From: Cohaesibacter intestini | GTDB taxonomy: Bacteria; Pseudomonadota; Alphaproteobacteria; Rhizobiales; Cohaesibacteraceae | Assembly (NCBI RefSeq): GCF_003324485.1 | Contig: NZ_QODK01000001.1 | Location: 496,001 to 560,000, forward strand | Reading direction: 5' to 3' | DNA: 64,000 bases | Part shown: in pieces, positions 1 through 9,800 of the stretch | Numbering within the stretch: the stretch's first letter is position 1 | How the letters are laid out: the number at the start of each line of letters is the position of its first letter | Position numbers and translations under genes: made by a program | The notes under the pieces: generated by a model | What the model saw: the letters and a program-made list of their open reading frames with translations, nothing else | Told to the model about the DNA's origin: nothing | The model's database searches: none

Positions 1-469
1 TCACCGCTTCGAGCAAGATCTGGCGCTCGCGGTTGCGGACCTTGTAGTGAGCCGATTTTTCTTCATATTTGGAGCGCAGGATGTTGTTGCGGGTCTGAAA
101 GCCGTTGAACAGGCGCTGGCTGGCACTCAAGCCATATTGGCTCGTACGCAAGCGGGAATAACCGCCACTCTTCAGCTTATTCTCTTCATAATTCTGCGAC
201 AGGGTCGCGTTGACCTTTGGAAACAGCGCAGCACGGGCCTCTTTCGACTGGGCTTTCTTGATATCGCGGGCGGCTTCCTCGGCTCGGATGTCGGGATTGT
301 TGTCGTAGACGTCATAGAGCATCTGGGCAAGATTATCTGCCTTGACCGGTCCGCTCAGGGCGCAGACACAAAGTGTCAGACAGGCCAAGACCCATCCCAC
401 GCGCCACCTTGACGGCGTCACGAAAGAATGGTGCCTGCTGCTTTGACTCGACTGGTACGCAACGGACAT
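1..469 (-). CDS. TolC-family outer membrane channel, N-terminal part (runs off left edge)
   Basis: This is the 5' part (about 156 codons) of a gene read leftward off the window edge. It would form the outer-membrane duct of the type I secretion system encoded beside it. Residues 1-44 form a long signal peptide with a hydrophobic core ending near PVKA. The mature start, DNLAQMLYDVYDNNPDIRAE, and the later stretch with LFPKVNATLS and SASQRLFNGF are typical of TolC/OEP proteins (a helical repeat entry followed by the 'q.lfdGf' strand). The start at 469 was chosen because GGTGAGG lies about 10 nt upstream. An in-frame ATG at 517 has no visible ribosome binding site. It follows the hlyD-like gene by about 175 bp on the same strand, so it is probably the last gene of that operon. 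The family call is from motifs only, because the C-terminal two thirds are outside the window. Confidence 0.82.
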   Translation of the reverse strand, partial: MSVAYQSSQSSRHHSFVTPSRWRVGWVLACLTLCVCALSGPVKADNLAQMLYDVYDNNPDIRAEEAARDIKKAQSKEARAALFPKVNATLSQNYEENKLKSGGYSRLRTSQYGLSASQRLFNGFQTRNNILRSKYEEKSAHYKVRNRERQILLEAV

Positions 470-644
470 GCCTGTTTTGACCTCACCCTGGATCTCGTTG
501 ATGTCGATGAACGACATGGTTCGCGAAACGGCATGGCCCCCCATCAAGGCGCATGCGCACCCTGTGATTATTGGCTACTTATGGTTAATAAACAGCTAAG
601 CAAGACCGGGTTGAGCGACGGTACGATGGCGAAATGCGGAGGCG

Positions 645-2021
645 TTAGCGCTCGGAGAAGGCGACATCCATTGAGCGGAAGACCGGCTTGAGCAAATAGC
701 GGGCCAGGGATTTTTCGCCGGTGACAATGTCAGCGGTGACGACCATGCCGGGCAGAACAGGGAAGGTCGCCCCTTTGCGTTCAAAGGCGTTGTTGTCGAG
801 GGCAATATGCACCTTGAAATAGGGGTCGCCGCGCTCATCCTCAAAGGAGGTGGCTGAAACGGTTTTGACATGTCCTTCCAGAGCACCAAACAGATAGGGA
901 TCGAAGGTGGAGATGGTGACCTTGGCATCGGCTCCGACGCGGATATGACCGATATCCTTGGGCTGAACCTTCACTTCGGCGACAATGCGCCGATTGTCAG
1001 GTACGATCTTGGCCACAACTTCGCCGGAGCGAACAACCGCACCGATGGTCTTGTAGGCCAGTTCCTGAATGATGCCATCGGTTGGCGCGACGAGATCAAG
1101 ACTTTCGACGCGATCCTGCTGTTTGGTCAGGACGCGTTCGAGTTCGGCCAGTTCACTGGCGCTTTTGGCCCGTTCCTTGGCCAGTTCGGACTGGATGGCG
1201 GCACGGGCCTGTTGCATCTGGATTTCTGCTTCGGTCACCTGCTCGCCGGTCGAGGCAATCTTGCCATCAAGCGCATAGAGTCTGGCACGCGCTTCTTCGA
1301 GCGCTGCCTGCGCTTCGAGAACGGAGCGGCGTGATGCATATTGCTGGCGCAGCAAAGATTCAAGGCTCTGATATTGCTCCTTGGCAATCTCGGCCCGTTT
1401 CTCGACGCTTTTCTTTTCGGCCAATGCGGCCTTGTGTTCGGCCCTGCGGCGTGCCAGCTGGGAGGCATATTTCGCCTCTTCGCGATTGATGCGGGTTTTC
1501 TCCGATTGGAAGACAGCGCTTTGGGAGGCAGCCAAGGTCGGGAAGCGGACTTCATCGCGACCGAAATTGGGGGCTTCACCCCGCTGCATCAGGGCATTGA
1601 GACTGGCGAGTGACATGCGCAGGGAAGTCGCGCGGATCACCATCTGGTCGCGCTCGCTTTCAGTTGCCGTGGCCCGCAGGCGGATCAGTGGCTGACCGGC
1701 TTTCACCCGATCCCCTTCGGCAACCAGAATCTGGTCGATATAGCCGCCTTCCAGATGCTGAACTGCCTGTACCGAACCGGACGGCTGAACCTGTCCGCTG
1801 GCATGGGTGACTTCAAGCACCGACGTGACAAATGCCCAGATCACAAAGCAGGATAAAAACAGCAAACTGCCTGACACGACATAGTTGAACAATTGCGGCG
1901 GTTGCTCATTCTCGAGCGCCAGCGGCAACGTCAAAGTCTTGGCATCAAGATCATTCTTTTTGGACGCAAACAACTTCACCGAATTCAACCTTGATATCAA
2001 ACAGCATGTCCAAACAGACAC
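645..2021 (-). CDS. HlyD-family type I secretion periplasmic adaptor (membrane fusion protein)
   Basis: This protein would link the inner-membrane ABC exporter to the TolC-like channel. A single transmembrane segment lies at about residues 47-69. It is followed by the lipoyl-like half motif (GGYIDQILVAEGDRVKAGQP, about residues 91-110), then a long Glu/Ala/Arg-rich coiled coil (about 170-310). The second lipoyl half and beta-barrel (LVAPTDGIIQELAYKTIGAV, then VAEVKVQPKDIG) follow, and the protein ends in the usual LPGMVVTADIVTGEKSLARY region of T1SS adaptors. A length of 458 residues is normal. The start shown is a GTG with GGGGGA 5 nt upstream. A GTG at 1979 is an alternative that would remove 14 residues. 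About 180 bp separate it from the upstream ABC gene, a larger gap than elsewhere in the operon, so it may have its own promoter. Confidence 0.93.
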   Translation of the reverse strand: MSVWTCCLISRLNSVKLFASKKNDLDAKTLTLPLALENEQPPQLFNYVVSGSLLFLSCFVIWAFVTSVLEVTHASGQVQPSGSVQAVQHLEGGYIDQILVAEGDRVKAGQPLIRLRATATESERDQMVIRATSLRMSLASLNALMQRGEAPNFGRDEVRFPTLAASQSAVFQSEKTRINREEAKYASQLARRRAEHKAALAEKKSVEKRAEIAKEQYQSLESLLRQQYASRRSVLEAQAALEEARARLYALDGKIASTGEQVTEAEIQMQQARAAIQSELAKERAKSASELAELERVLTKQQDRVESLDLVAPTDGIIQELAYKTIGAVVRSGEVVAKIVPDNRRIVAEVKVQPKDIGHIRVGADAKVTISTFDPYLFGALEGHVKTVSATSFEDERGDPYFKVHIALDNNAFERKGATFPVLPGMVVTADIVTGEKSLARYLLKPVFRSMDVAFSER

Positions 2022-2204
2022 ACGTGTCCCCCACGATACACGCCTCTAGAATAACGCCATTAATGTTAAAACTTAGTTGCTTTTCTAAGCAGTTTGACGC
2101 AAAACCAAAAATTGCGGTTTCTTGCGTAACACTGCAACATATTGATAATACGACGCTTTATTATTTGGCAATTCGATTGATAGACATCCCGCTGTCATGC
2201 AGCA

Positions 2205-4700
2205 TCACGCAACGGATTTGTTGAAGGCATCGAGTTGCGGCATCACCTGTTCGGGTGGGCCATTGAGAATGACCTGACCTTCATGCAGCACGATGATGCG
2301 ATCCGCTATCCGCATATGGCTCGGTCGCTGGGTGGTGAAGAGCACCGTAGCCTCCCCCTTCAGCGCACTGACATTTTCCATGAACTGGGTGTCGGCGGCA
2401 AAATCGAGATAGTTGGCGGGCTCATCAAGGAAATAGTAGGACGCCTTTTTGGCAAAGCTGCGACACAGTAGCAGCTTCTGCTTGAGCAGATCCGGCATCT
2501 GGTTGAGCACCTCGGTCTTCAGGCGGGTATCGATGCCTTCGGGCAGGTTGGGATGATTGCGCTGAATGAGGAATTTCTCGAACAATGCCAGAATCTCAGC
2601 CCGCGAGACTTTCGGATCGTTGAGATGGATATTCTGCTCAACGGTTCCATAGAAGAAGGTGGGATGGTCGGGCTGATAGCTGACCTCAAAGCGCAACTCA
2701 CCCAGATCTATCTGACGAATGTCGAGATGATCAAAGGCCACCACACCGGCCACCGGGCGATAAAGACCGGCAAGCAGCTTCAGCAAGGTCGACTTGCCGC
2801 CACCACTTGGGCCGGTGATGGCAACCAGTTCACCGGGATTGATGGTGATGTTGGCCGACTTGATCGCCGCGTCGGAGGCTTGCGCATAGCGGAAGGACAG
2901 ATTTTTTGTGGTGATGTGGCCCTCAAAGGAACGCGAGATGCTTGGCACCGTGCCGGGTTCGCGTTCCGGCTTCATCCGCATCAGATTGTTGACCAGACGG
3001 ATCGCCTCGATCAGTTTGCCAACCCGAGACAGGCTCAGGAATGCATTTTGCAACGGCGACAGCACCCGCCAGATCAGGGCCATGATGGCGATCAGTCCAC
3101 CAACACCCATATCGCCGGTCATCACCAACATGGTGCCAAAGCCAAGGGTCGCGAGGCCTGCCATCATCGACAGGGCCTGACTGACAATCTGGATTTTCTG
3201 CGAGAAATGCTGCGCACGGAAGTCCAGCGCGGCAAAGCCCGCAGCGGCATCATCATAGCGTTCTTGCCACTTTGCCTCGCCGCCAACATTGCTGATCTCG
3301 CGATGCATCAGGAACAGTTCCATCATTACATTCTGCTTGTGAGACTTGGCGTCGCCAGACTGGATCGTCTGGCGTTTGGCGATGGGAATGCTGACAATGG
3401 CCATGATGATATAGGCCCCCAGCAGAATGGCAGGGATCGCTGCGAGCCAGCCACCAATCAATGCAATGGCGATGATGAAGACCAGCACAAAAGGCAAGTC
3501 CAACACCGCTGTACCGAAGGAACCCAGAAAGATCTCACGCAGTTTCTCAAACTGGCGCAGTCGGGACAGCTGCGAGCCGACCGACGCATTCTGCACCATG
3601 GAATAGGGGAAATAGAGCAGGCGCTGGAAGACCTCGACCGACAATGCAGTGTCAAAGCGCGCACCAACATAGGCCAGTACCCGGGTGCGCAATTGCCGCA
3701 AGGCATAGTCTGCCCCAATGATCAAGCCAATGCCGACGACAAACATGGCAAGACTGAAGGGTGCTTTGGACGGGATCACATAGCCATAGACCGACATGAT
3801 GAAGATCGGCACGGCCATTGCAGCCAGATTGATACCAAAATTGATCAGGAACAGGGACAGAAACAGCCGCTTGAAAGAAGAGGCGGCGTGGGTGACCCAA
3901 CCGAAGGACTGGACAAATCTGTTTTGCCCCGTCAGATCAAGCGGCTTGATGAGATAGACCGTCACCTGCCCTTTGGGGCTTGGGATCACCTCTTCATTGC
4001 CGGTTGCCCCGTTGAAACAATTGATCGTGCCATCCCCATGATTGAGCGACAGCAAAAGATGGGTGATGCCCGAGGCATCTTCATAAAGACATGGCAGACG
4101 TTCCGGCGACAGATTTTGCAAGTCCACCTCGTTGGCGGTGGTGACAAAATTCAATCGCGTTAAAACAGCACGCAAGCCTTTGAAATCATTTACCTGATTG
4201 AAGTGAGGCAAGGCCTGAGCCAGATGGCGACCATCACCACCCCAGCCCAACACCGCCAGCACCACCTGTAAACAGCGCCCTGCCGAGCTTTCGCAATCGA
4301 TGCCAGCCCAGCGCTCCTTAATGCCAAGACGGGCTTCATAGTCAGAGAAGAAAGAGGTCTCCCGGCCGTCGAAGTCGTCATGGTGGGCTGGATGCGGGAC
4401 ACGACCCGTTTCTGTGCCTTGTTGAGCCTCAGGCATCGCCAAGTGATGGTCTTGGGACAGGCTTGCCAGATCGGAGAGGCTTAGCTCGCCGTCTGATGTC
4501 TGCTTTGCAAGTTCGGAGAACAGGCCCGTCCCATCCCCGCCTTGTTTGCCGTGCTGAGGCATGTTGGTATTGGACGCCGGCGCCCCGTTGCTGCGTGCCT
4601 TTCGGCGCGTGGGTTGAAGCATAATCCGCCCGGGTTGCTTGGAATTCCGGTCTGTCGTGCCACTGGTCCGATGTTCGGTCTTGCGATCCTTGTCACTCAT
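2205..4700 (-). CDS. Type I secretion ABC transporter with C39-like domain and incomplete NBD motifs
   Basis: This is an 831-residue ABC half-transporter for protein secretion. The first ~115 residues are hydrophilic and unrecognised. Residues ~135-260 resemble a C39 peptidase-like domain without the catalytic cysteine (ESSAGRCLQVVLAVLGW), as in the substrate-docking domain of RTX exporters. Transmembrane helices fill ~280-560. The NBD has an intact Walker A (GPSGGGKST, ~residue 628) and an intact Walker B (YYFLDEP, ~757). However, the signature LSGGQ is replaced by MPDLL, the Q-loop glutamine by Asp (YQPDHP), and the switch histidine by Gln (TTQRP). The ATG overlaps the stop codon of the upstream ABC gene (ATGA) and has GGGGAGG about 6 nt upstream, so the two are translationally coupled and probably form a heteromer. 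Family assignment is firm. The consequence of the lost motifs is inference. Confidence 0.9.
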   Translation of the reverse strand: MSDKDRKTEHRTSGTTDRNSKQPGRIMLQPTRRKARSNGAPASNTNMPQHGKQGGDGTGLFSELAKQTSDGELSLSDLASLSQDHHLAMPEAQQGTETGRVPHPAHHDDFDGRETSFFSDYEARLGIKERWAGIDCESSAGRCLQVVLAVLGWGGDGRHLAQALPHFNQVNDFKGLRAVLTRLNFVTTANEVDLQNLSPERLPCLYEDASGITHLLLSLNHGDGTINCFNGATGNEEVIPSPKGQVTVYLIKPLDLTGQNRFVQSFGWVTHAASSFKRLFLSLFLINFGINLAAMAVPIFIMSVYGYVIPSKAPFSLAMFVVGIGLIIGADYALRQLRTRVLAYVGARFDTALSVEVFQRLLYFPYSMVQNASVGSQLSRLRQFEKLREIFLGSFGTAVLDLPFVLVFIIAIALIGGWLAAIPAILLGAYIIMAIVSIPIAKRQTIQSGDAKSHKQNVMMELFLMHREISNVGGEAKWQERYDDAAAGFAALDFRAQHFSQKIQIVSQALSMMAGLATLGFGTMLVMTGDMGVGGLIAIMALIWRVLSPLQNAFLSLSRVGKLIEAIRLVNNLMRMKPEREPGTVPSISRSFEGHITTKNLSFRYAQASDAAIKSANITINPGELVAITGPSGGGKSTLLKLLAGLYRPVAGVVAFDHLDIRQIDLGELRFEVSYQPDHPTFFYGTVEQNIHLNDPKVSRAEILALFEKFLIQRNHPNLPEGIDTRLKTEVLNQMPDLLKQKLLLCRSFAKKASYYFLDEPANYLDFAADTQFMENVSALKGEATVLFTTQRPSHMRIADRIIVLHEGQVILNGPPEQVMPQLDAFNKSVA

Positions 4701-6547
4701 GCAGACCTCCCCATTTGCAGGACCTCAGCCTGTGGCTTGCCTTGCTGCTGTTGAACGGCGTTTGCCTGTGTCGGGTGGGATGCCGCTTGAGGCGACTGGT
4801 CCTGGCGCTCACACAGCTTGCCATCCGACAGGATATATTGCCGGTCTGCCATGGAGAGGAAGGAAGGGCGATTGGACAGGAACACCAATGTCATCTCCCC
4901 ACGCAACTTCTCAAGTCCCTTGCGCAACAACGTGTCGGACCGTTGATCCAGCAGCGCATTGGCTTCTTCCAGAACCAGTATGCGCGGTTTTTGGGCAATG
5001 GCCCTTGCAATGCAGATGCGCTGGCGGAAGCTTGGCGGCAGGGTTTCGTTGCCGCCCATGCCAAGCATCATGTCGTAGCCCTGCGGCAATTGCTGGATGT
5101 CACGCTCCAGACCAATCAACTGACAGGCTTCACGGGCGGCATGCAGCCCCTCACGTGGGTTGAACAAAGTGAGATTTTCGAGGATGGTCCCACTGAAAAT
5201 GGCCGGACCATTTGGCACATAGGCGACCGATCCGGCGATGCTGCTATTCACCAGTGCGTCCAGCGGGCGCCCGCCCAACAGGACCTCACCAGACAGCGGC
5301 AATGCGCGCGCACGAATGAGGCGCAAGAATTCGTGGTCGTCACGGGGAATATTGCCCTTCAGGGCGATAAACTCGCCATCTCTGACCTCCAGATCAATCT
5401 GGTACGGCTCAGAAGAGTCATCCATTTGTGAGGCCAGAGTGACATTGCGCATGGAGACCGTCCCCGCGGAAAGGCTTTCACGACGAATTGCCAGCTCCGG
5501 ATCGGGATTGATCGACAGCAGAGCGTCCACATTCTGCTTGACCAGATTGAAAGAACTCATTTCGCTCCATGAGCGCACGGAGCGCACCAAAACCTCAACA
5601 GCCCGGCCACCCAGCAGCAGGCAACAGGCGAGCGAACCGATAGACTGGGTGCCTTCGATCACCAGAATAGCACCACTGCTGACGATGGTGACCATGGTCA
5701 CCGCAGCGAAAGCCGCGCTGAGAGACTGGGTTGCGCCATCGAGCAAGACCGAGCGATGGAAGGCCACGGCAATGGCTTCCTGAAGACGCTCATATCGGCG
5801 CATCATTTGCGGCTCACAGGCCATGATCTTGATGGTTTCGACGCCGGCCAGCACTTCGATGACAAAATCATATTTGCGCCGGTCGAGATTTTGTCGCTCA
5901 TCCTGCAATTGCTGGATATCGTCGGCCTTTTTCATCAGCATCCAGGCAAACACCACGAACAGAGCAACCAGCAGGCCAGTGATTACCGGACTGACAATGG
6001 CCATGACGCCTAGAAAAATAAAAATGAATGGCAGATCAACAAGGCCCATCCGCGCCGGTCCGGCAAACATCCGAGCGGTGGCGGAAAGGGCATTCATCCG
6101 GTCGATATGGGTGCTGGCTGCGTCTTGCTCCACCCGTTCGGAGGACGCCCGCAAGGAGCGGCGCACCGCTTCGACGCCTGCCACATAATCAAGATAGGAG
6201 GCAGACCAGCCCGACACATGGGAGCGGACGATCTTGAGAATGGTGTCAATCACCAACACCGCAAAGAGCCCCCCCATCAGGTAGAGCAGGGTTTCATAAG
6301 ACTGGTTGGGAATGATCCGGTCATAGATCTGCAAAATCACCAGCGGCATCGCCAGACCGAGGCTGTTGATCACCAGAGAGGCGGCAATGATGCGCTTGGG
6401 GACCCGGATATGCTCGGCAAACCAGGTATTCTGCATCGATTCCGGCGGCTGAAACACCGTCCGAATATGGGACAGGTAGGCACCCAGCCCCTTCGGGCGC
6501 TCCCCTTCATTTCCCGCTTGATACCCTGCAGACATGAGACCCATCAT
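4697..6547 (-). CDS. ABC half-transporter with strongly degenerate ATPase domain, partner of the T1SS exporter
   Basis: This is a 616-residue half-transporter from the preferred ATG. It has a PrtD/RTX-exporter-like membrane domain (~residues 45-330, for example NSLGLAMPLVILQIYDRIIP and GLVDLPFIFIFLGVMAI). The C-terminal NBD fold is recognisable from SGTILENLTLF and PRILVLEEANALLD, but its catalytic motifs are lost. The Walker A position reads LKGNIPRDDHEF with no Gly-Lys-Ser/Thr. The signature is LPPSF, the Q-loop is YVPNGP, Walker B reads LEE instead of DE, and the H-loop is SNRP. A Gln-rich tail follows. The longest frame begins at a TTG (6604), which is unlikely. ATGs lie at 6547, 6544 and 6535, and 6547 is chosen provisionally. 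It is the first gene of the leftward secretion operon, divergent from the giant substrate gene. It probably acts as a non-hydrolysing subunit. Confidence 0.87.
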   Translation of the reverse strand: MMGLMSAGYQAGNEGERPKGLGAYLSHIRTVFQPPESMQNTWFAEHIRVPKRIIAASLVINSLGLAMPLVILQIYDRIIPNQSYETLLYLMGGLFAVLVIDTILKIVRSHVSGWSASYLDYVAGVEAVRRSLRASSERVEQDAASTHIDRMNALSATARMFAGPARMGLVDLPFIFIFLGVMAIVSPVITGLLVALFVVFAWMLMKKADDIQQLQDERQNLDRRKYDFVIEVLAGVETIKIMACEPQMMRRYERLQEAIAVAFHRSVLLDGATQSLSAAFAAVTMVTIVSSGAILVIEGTQSIGSLACCLLLGGRAVEVLVRSVRSWSEMSSFNLVKQNVDALLSINPDPELAIRRESLSAGTVSMRNVTLASQMDDSSEPYQIDLEVRDGEFIALKGNIPRDDHEFLRLIRARALPLSGEVLLGGRPLDALVNSSIAGSVAYVPNGPAIFSGTILENLTLFNPREGLHAAREACQLIGLERDIQQLPQGYDMMLGMGGNETLPPSFRQRICIARAIAQKPRILVLEEANALLDQRSDTLLRKGLEKLRGEMTLVFLSNRPSFLSMADRQYILSDGKLCERQDQSPQAASHPTQANAVQQQQGKPQAEVLQMGRSA

Positions 6548-6604
6548 AACTCTATTTGTTGCCAGCCTGATCCGGAGTTGCACAGCAATCCCCAATGCGG
6601 GCAA

Positions 6605-6814
6605 ACAGATTTACCTCCCTTTATGCCCCTAAGTCTCTTGATCATTTATTAACCACGTTCCCAATATCCGGATAAAATCGAGGCAGGAGCGCCCAAAATG
6701 GCGCTTTTTAGATCTTCGTAACCATTTTCGAAAACACACGCTTAACAAGGAGTCCGATAGCGTCGAAGCCGACTGCCTGAACACCAAGGGCGAAGTGTAT
6801 CGAGGAACAGGGTT
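6605..6814. promoter_or_regulatory. Divergent intergenic region between secretion operon and giant substrate gene
   Basis: About 210-265 bp (depending on the true start of the leftward ABC gene) separate the two divergent transcription units of the secretion locus, so both promoters should lie here. An AT-rich patch is seen at about 6640-6720. A short hairpin with a T run sits inside it (listed separately). The giant gene has GAGG about 10 nt before its ATG. No convincing -35/-10 pair or named operator could be assigned by eye. Confidence 0.5.
6688..6709 (+). terminator. Small hairpin plus T-run in the leader of the giant secreted-protein gene
   Basis: AGCGCC (6688-6693) pairs perfectly with GGCGCT (6700-6705) around a 6-nt loop and is followed by TTTT. 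In the + direction it has the form of a weak intrinsic terminator. It lies about 105 bp before the giant ORF, so it could attenuate its transcription or end a short upstream transcript. A 6-bp stem can arise by chance. Confidence 0.4.
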
Positions 6815-9800
6815 ATGGCTGACACCAATATTCCGGACATGAATACCAACAACACCATCTCCAAGCAGGAGGCAAACCGTACCCAACAGGCGGCTCAAAA
6901 GGCCGAGCTGGAGAAATCGGTAAGCGACTATGATACCGGAGACAGTGTGGCGTTCCGTCAGGATATCCTGAACCCGAACCTGCATTATGGATTGCTCAAC
7001 GAAGCCGAGCAGGAATTTCCGGATACCGTTAGCGGTCCGGCCGAGAGTGGCGCCACGGATGTCGATGCCAATGCAGCATCCGGTGACCAGACAGCGGATC
7101 TTGCCAGCCCGACCAGTTCCTTTGCCTCTTCGCCTGTATCCCAGACCGGTCTGTCAGCCGCCGATGAACCCATTGCAAGCGAAGCCCAGTCCGGCATCCA
7201 GTCGATTGATCATAGTGACGATGGCGCGTCTCAAGCGACCGCACCGACCGATGCCTCTCGTTCTGATGGCAATAGCATCGACGCTTCTGCTGTGCCGACA
7301 CAGTCTTCCGATGACAATATTGCTCCACCAACCGACGGCGGAACAGAAACAAAGCCGAACAGCCCCGTTGTGGCCAACGACAGCGACGTTACCACATCCG
7401 AGAATGTGAGCCTTGATGGCAATGTCACGGCCACGGATCTCGATGGCGATGCGATCAGCTACAGTCTTGATGGCCAGCCTACGGAAGGCACGGTCACGCT
7501 CAATGCCGATGGTTCTTACAGCTTTGCCCCGGGCACGGACTTTGATGATCTGGCCGTTGGCGAAAGCCGCACGGTGACCTTTGACTTCACCGCTGACGAT
7601 GGCAAGGGCTCAACGGATACCGGCACCGTGACCATTGAAGTGACCGGCACCAATGATGCCCCAACTGCGATTGATCTCTCGGCCACGTCCGTTGATGAGA
7701 ATGATGGCGGCGCGGTGATTGGCACCCTGACCAGCTCTGACGTGGATAGCTCTGACACGCATACATACTCTGTCTCTGACAACCGCTTTGAAGTGGTTGA
7801 TGATGGCTCTGGCAATATGGTCCTCAAGCTCAAGGATGGTCAGTCCCTTGATCATGAGAGTGAGCCAAGCGTCACCCTCACGGTCACCTCTGATGACGGC
7901 AATGGTGGCACCTTTGATCAGGACTTCACCATCAATGTCGCCGATCTCAATGAAGCGGTCACCGCTGATGATGCCTCTGAGACCACATCCGAGAATGTGA
8001 GCCTTGATGGCAATGTCACGGCCACGGATCTCGATGGCGATGCGATCAGCTACAGCCTTGATGGCCAGCCAGCGGAAGGCACGGTCACGCTGAATGCCGA
8101 TGGTTCTTACAGCTTTGCCCCGGGCACGGACTTTGATGATCTGGCCGTGGGCGAAAGCCGCACGGTGACCTTTGACTTCACCGCTGATGATGGCAAGGGT
8201 TCAACGGATACCGGCACAGTGACCATTGAAGTGACCGGCACCAATGATGCCCCAAGCGCCATTGATCTGTCGGCTGCATCCGTTGATGAGAATGATGGCG
8301 GCGCGGTGATCGGCACCCTGACCAGCTCTGACGTGGATAGCTCTGACACGCATACTTACACGGTGTCTGACAGCCGCTTTGAAGTGGTTGATGATGGCTC
8401 TGGCAATATGGTCCTCAAGCTCAAGGATGGTCAGTCTCTTGATCATGAGAGCGAGCCGTCTGTTACCCTCACCGTCACCTCTGATGACGGCAATGGTGGC
8501 ACCTATTCCGAAGACTTCTCGATCAATGTCGCCGATCTCAATGAAGCGGTCACCGCTGATGATGCCTCTGAGACCACGTCTGAGAATGTGAACCTTGATG
8601 GCACTGTCACGGCAACGGATCTCGATGGCGATGCGATCAGCTACAGCCTTGATGGCCAGCCAGCAGAAGGCACAGTCACGCTCAATGCCGATGGTTCTTA
8701 CAGCTTTGCCCCGGGCACGGACTTTGATGATCTGGCCGTCGGCGAAAGCCGCACCATCACCTTTGACTTCACCGCTGATGATGGCAATGGCTCAACGGAT
8801 ACCGGCACCATCACCATTGAAGTGACCGGCACCAATGATGCCCCAAGCGCCATTGATCTCTCGGCCACGTCCGTTGATGAGAATGATGGCGGTGCGGTCA
8901 TCGGCACCCTGACCACCACAGATGTGGATAGCACCGATACCCATAGCTACACTGTCTCGGACAGCCGCTTTGAAGTGGTTGATGATGGCGCTGGCAATAT
9001 GCAGCTCAAACTCAAAGATGGTCAGAGCCTTGATCATGAGAGCGAGCCAAGCGTCACCCTTACCGTCACCACCAATGACGGCAATGGCGGCAGCTTCGAT
9101 CAGGACTTCACCATCAATGTGGCCGACCTCAATGAAGCGGTCACCGCCTATGATGCTTCTGAGACCACATCGGAGAATGTAGCGCTCAATGGCACTGTCA
9201 CGGCAACGGATCTCGATGGCGATGCGATCAGCTACAGCCTTGATGGCCAGCCAGCAGAAGGCACAGTCACGCTCAATGCCGATGGTTCTTACAGCTTTGC
9301 CCCGGGCACGGACTTTGATGATCTGGCCGTCGGCGAAAGCCGCACCATCTCCTTTGACTTCACCGCTGATGATGGCAATGGCTCAACGGATACCGGCACC
9401 GTCACCATTGAAGTGACCGGCACCAATGATGCCCCAAGCGCCATTGATCTGTCGGCTGCATCCGTTGATGAGAATGATGGCGGTGCGGTCATCGGCACCC
9501 TGACCACCACAGATGTGGATAGCACCGATACCCATAGCTACACTGTCTCGGACAGCCGCTTTGAAGTGGTTGATGATGGCGCTGGCAATATGCAATTGAA
9601 ACTCAAAGATGGTCAAAGCCTTGATCATGAGAGCGAGCCAAGCGTCACCCTTACCGTCACCACCAATGACGGCAATGGCGGCAGCTTCGATCAGGACTTC
9701 ACCATCAATGTGGCGGACCTCAATGAAGCGGTCACCGCCAATGATGCTTCTGAGACCACATCAGAGAATGTGGCGCTCAATGGCACTGTCACGGCGACCG

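Noticed and set aside
1-412. + strand frame at the left edge
   Set aside because: It is antisense to the TolC-like gene, which has a signal peptide and family motifs.
2553-4163. Long + strand open frame (536 codons) opposite the secretion ABC gene
   Set aside because: It is the antisense shadow of a gene with clear ABC motifs. Its translation is rich in His, Gln and Asp with no family features or ribosome binding site.
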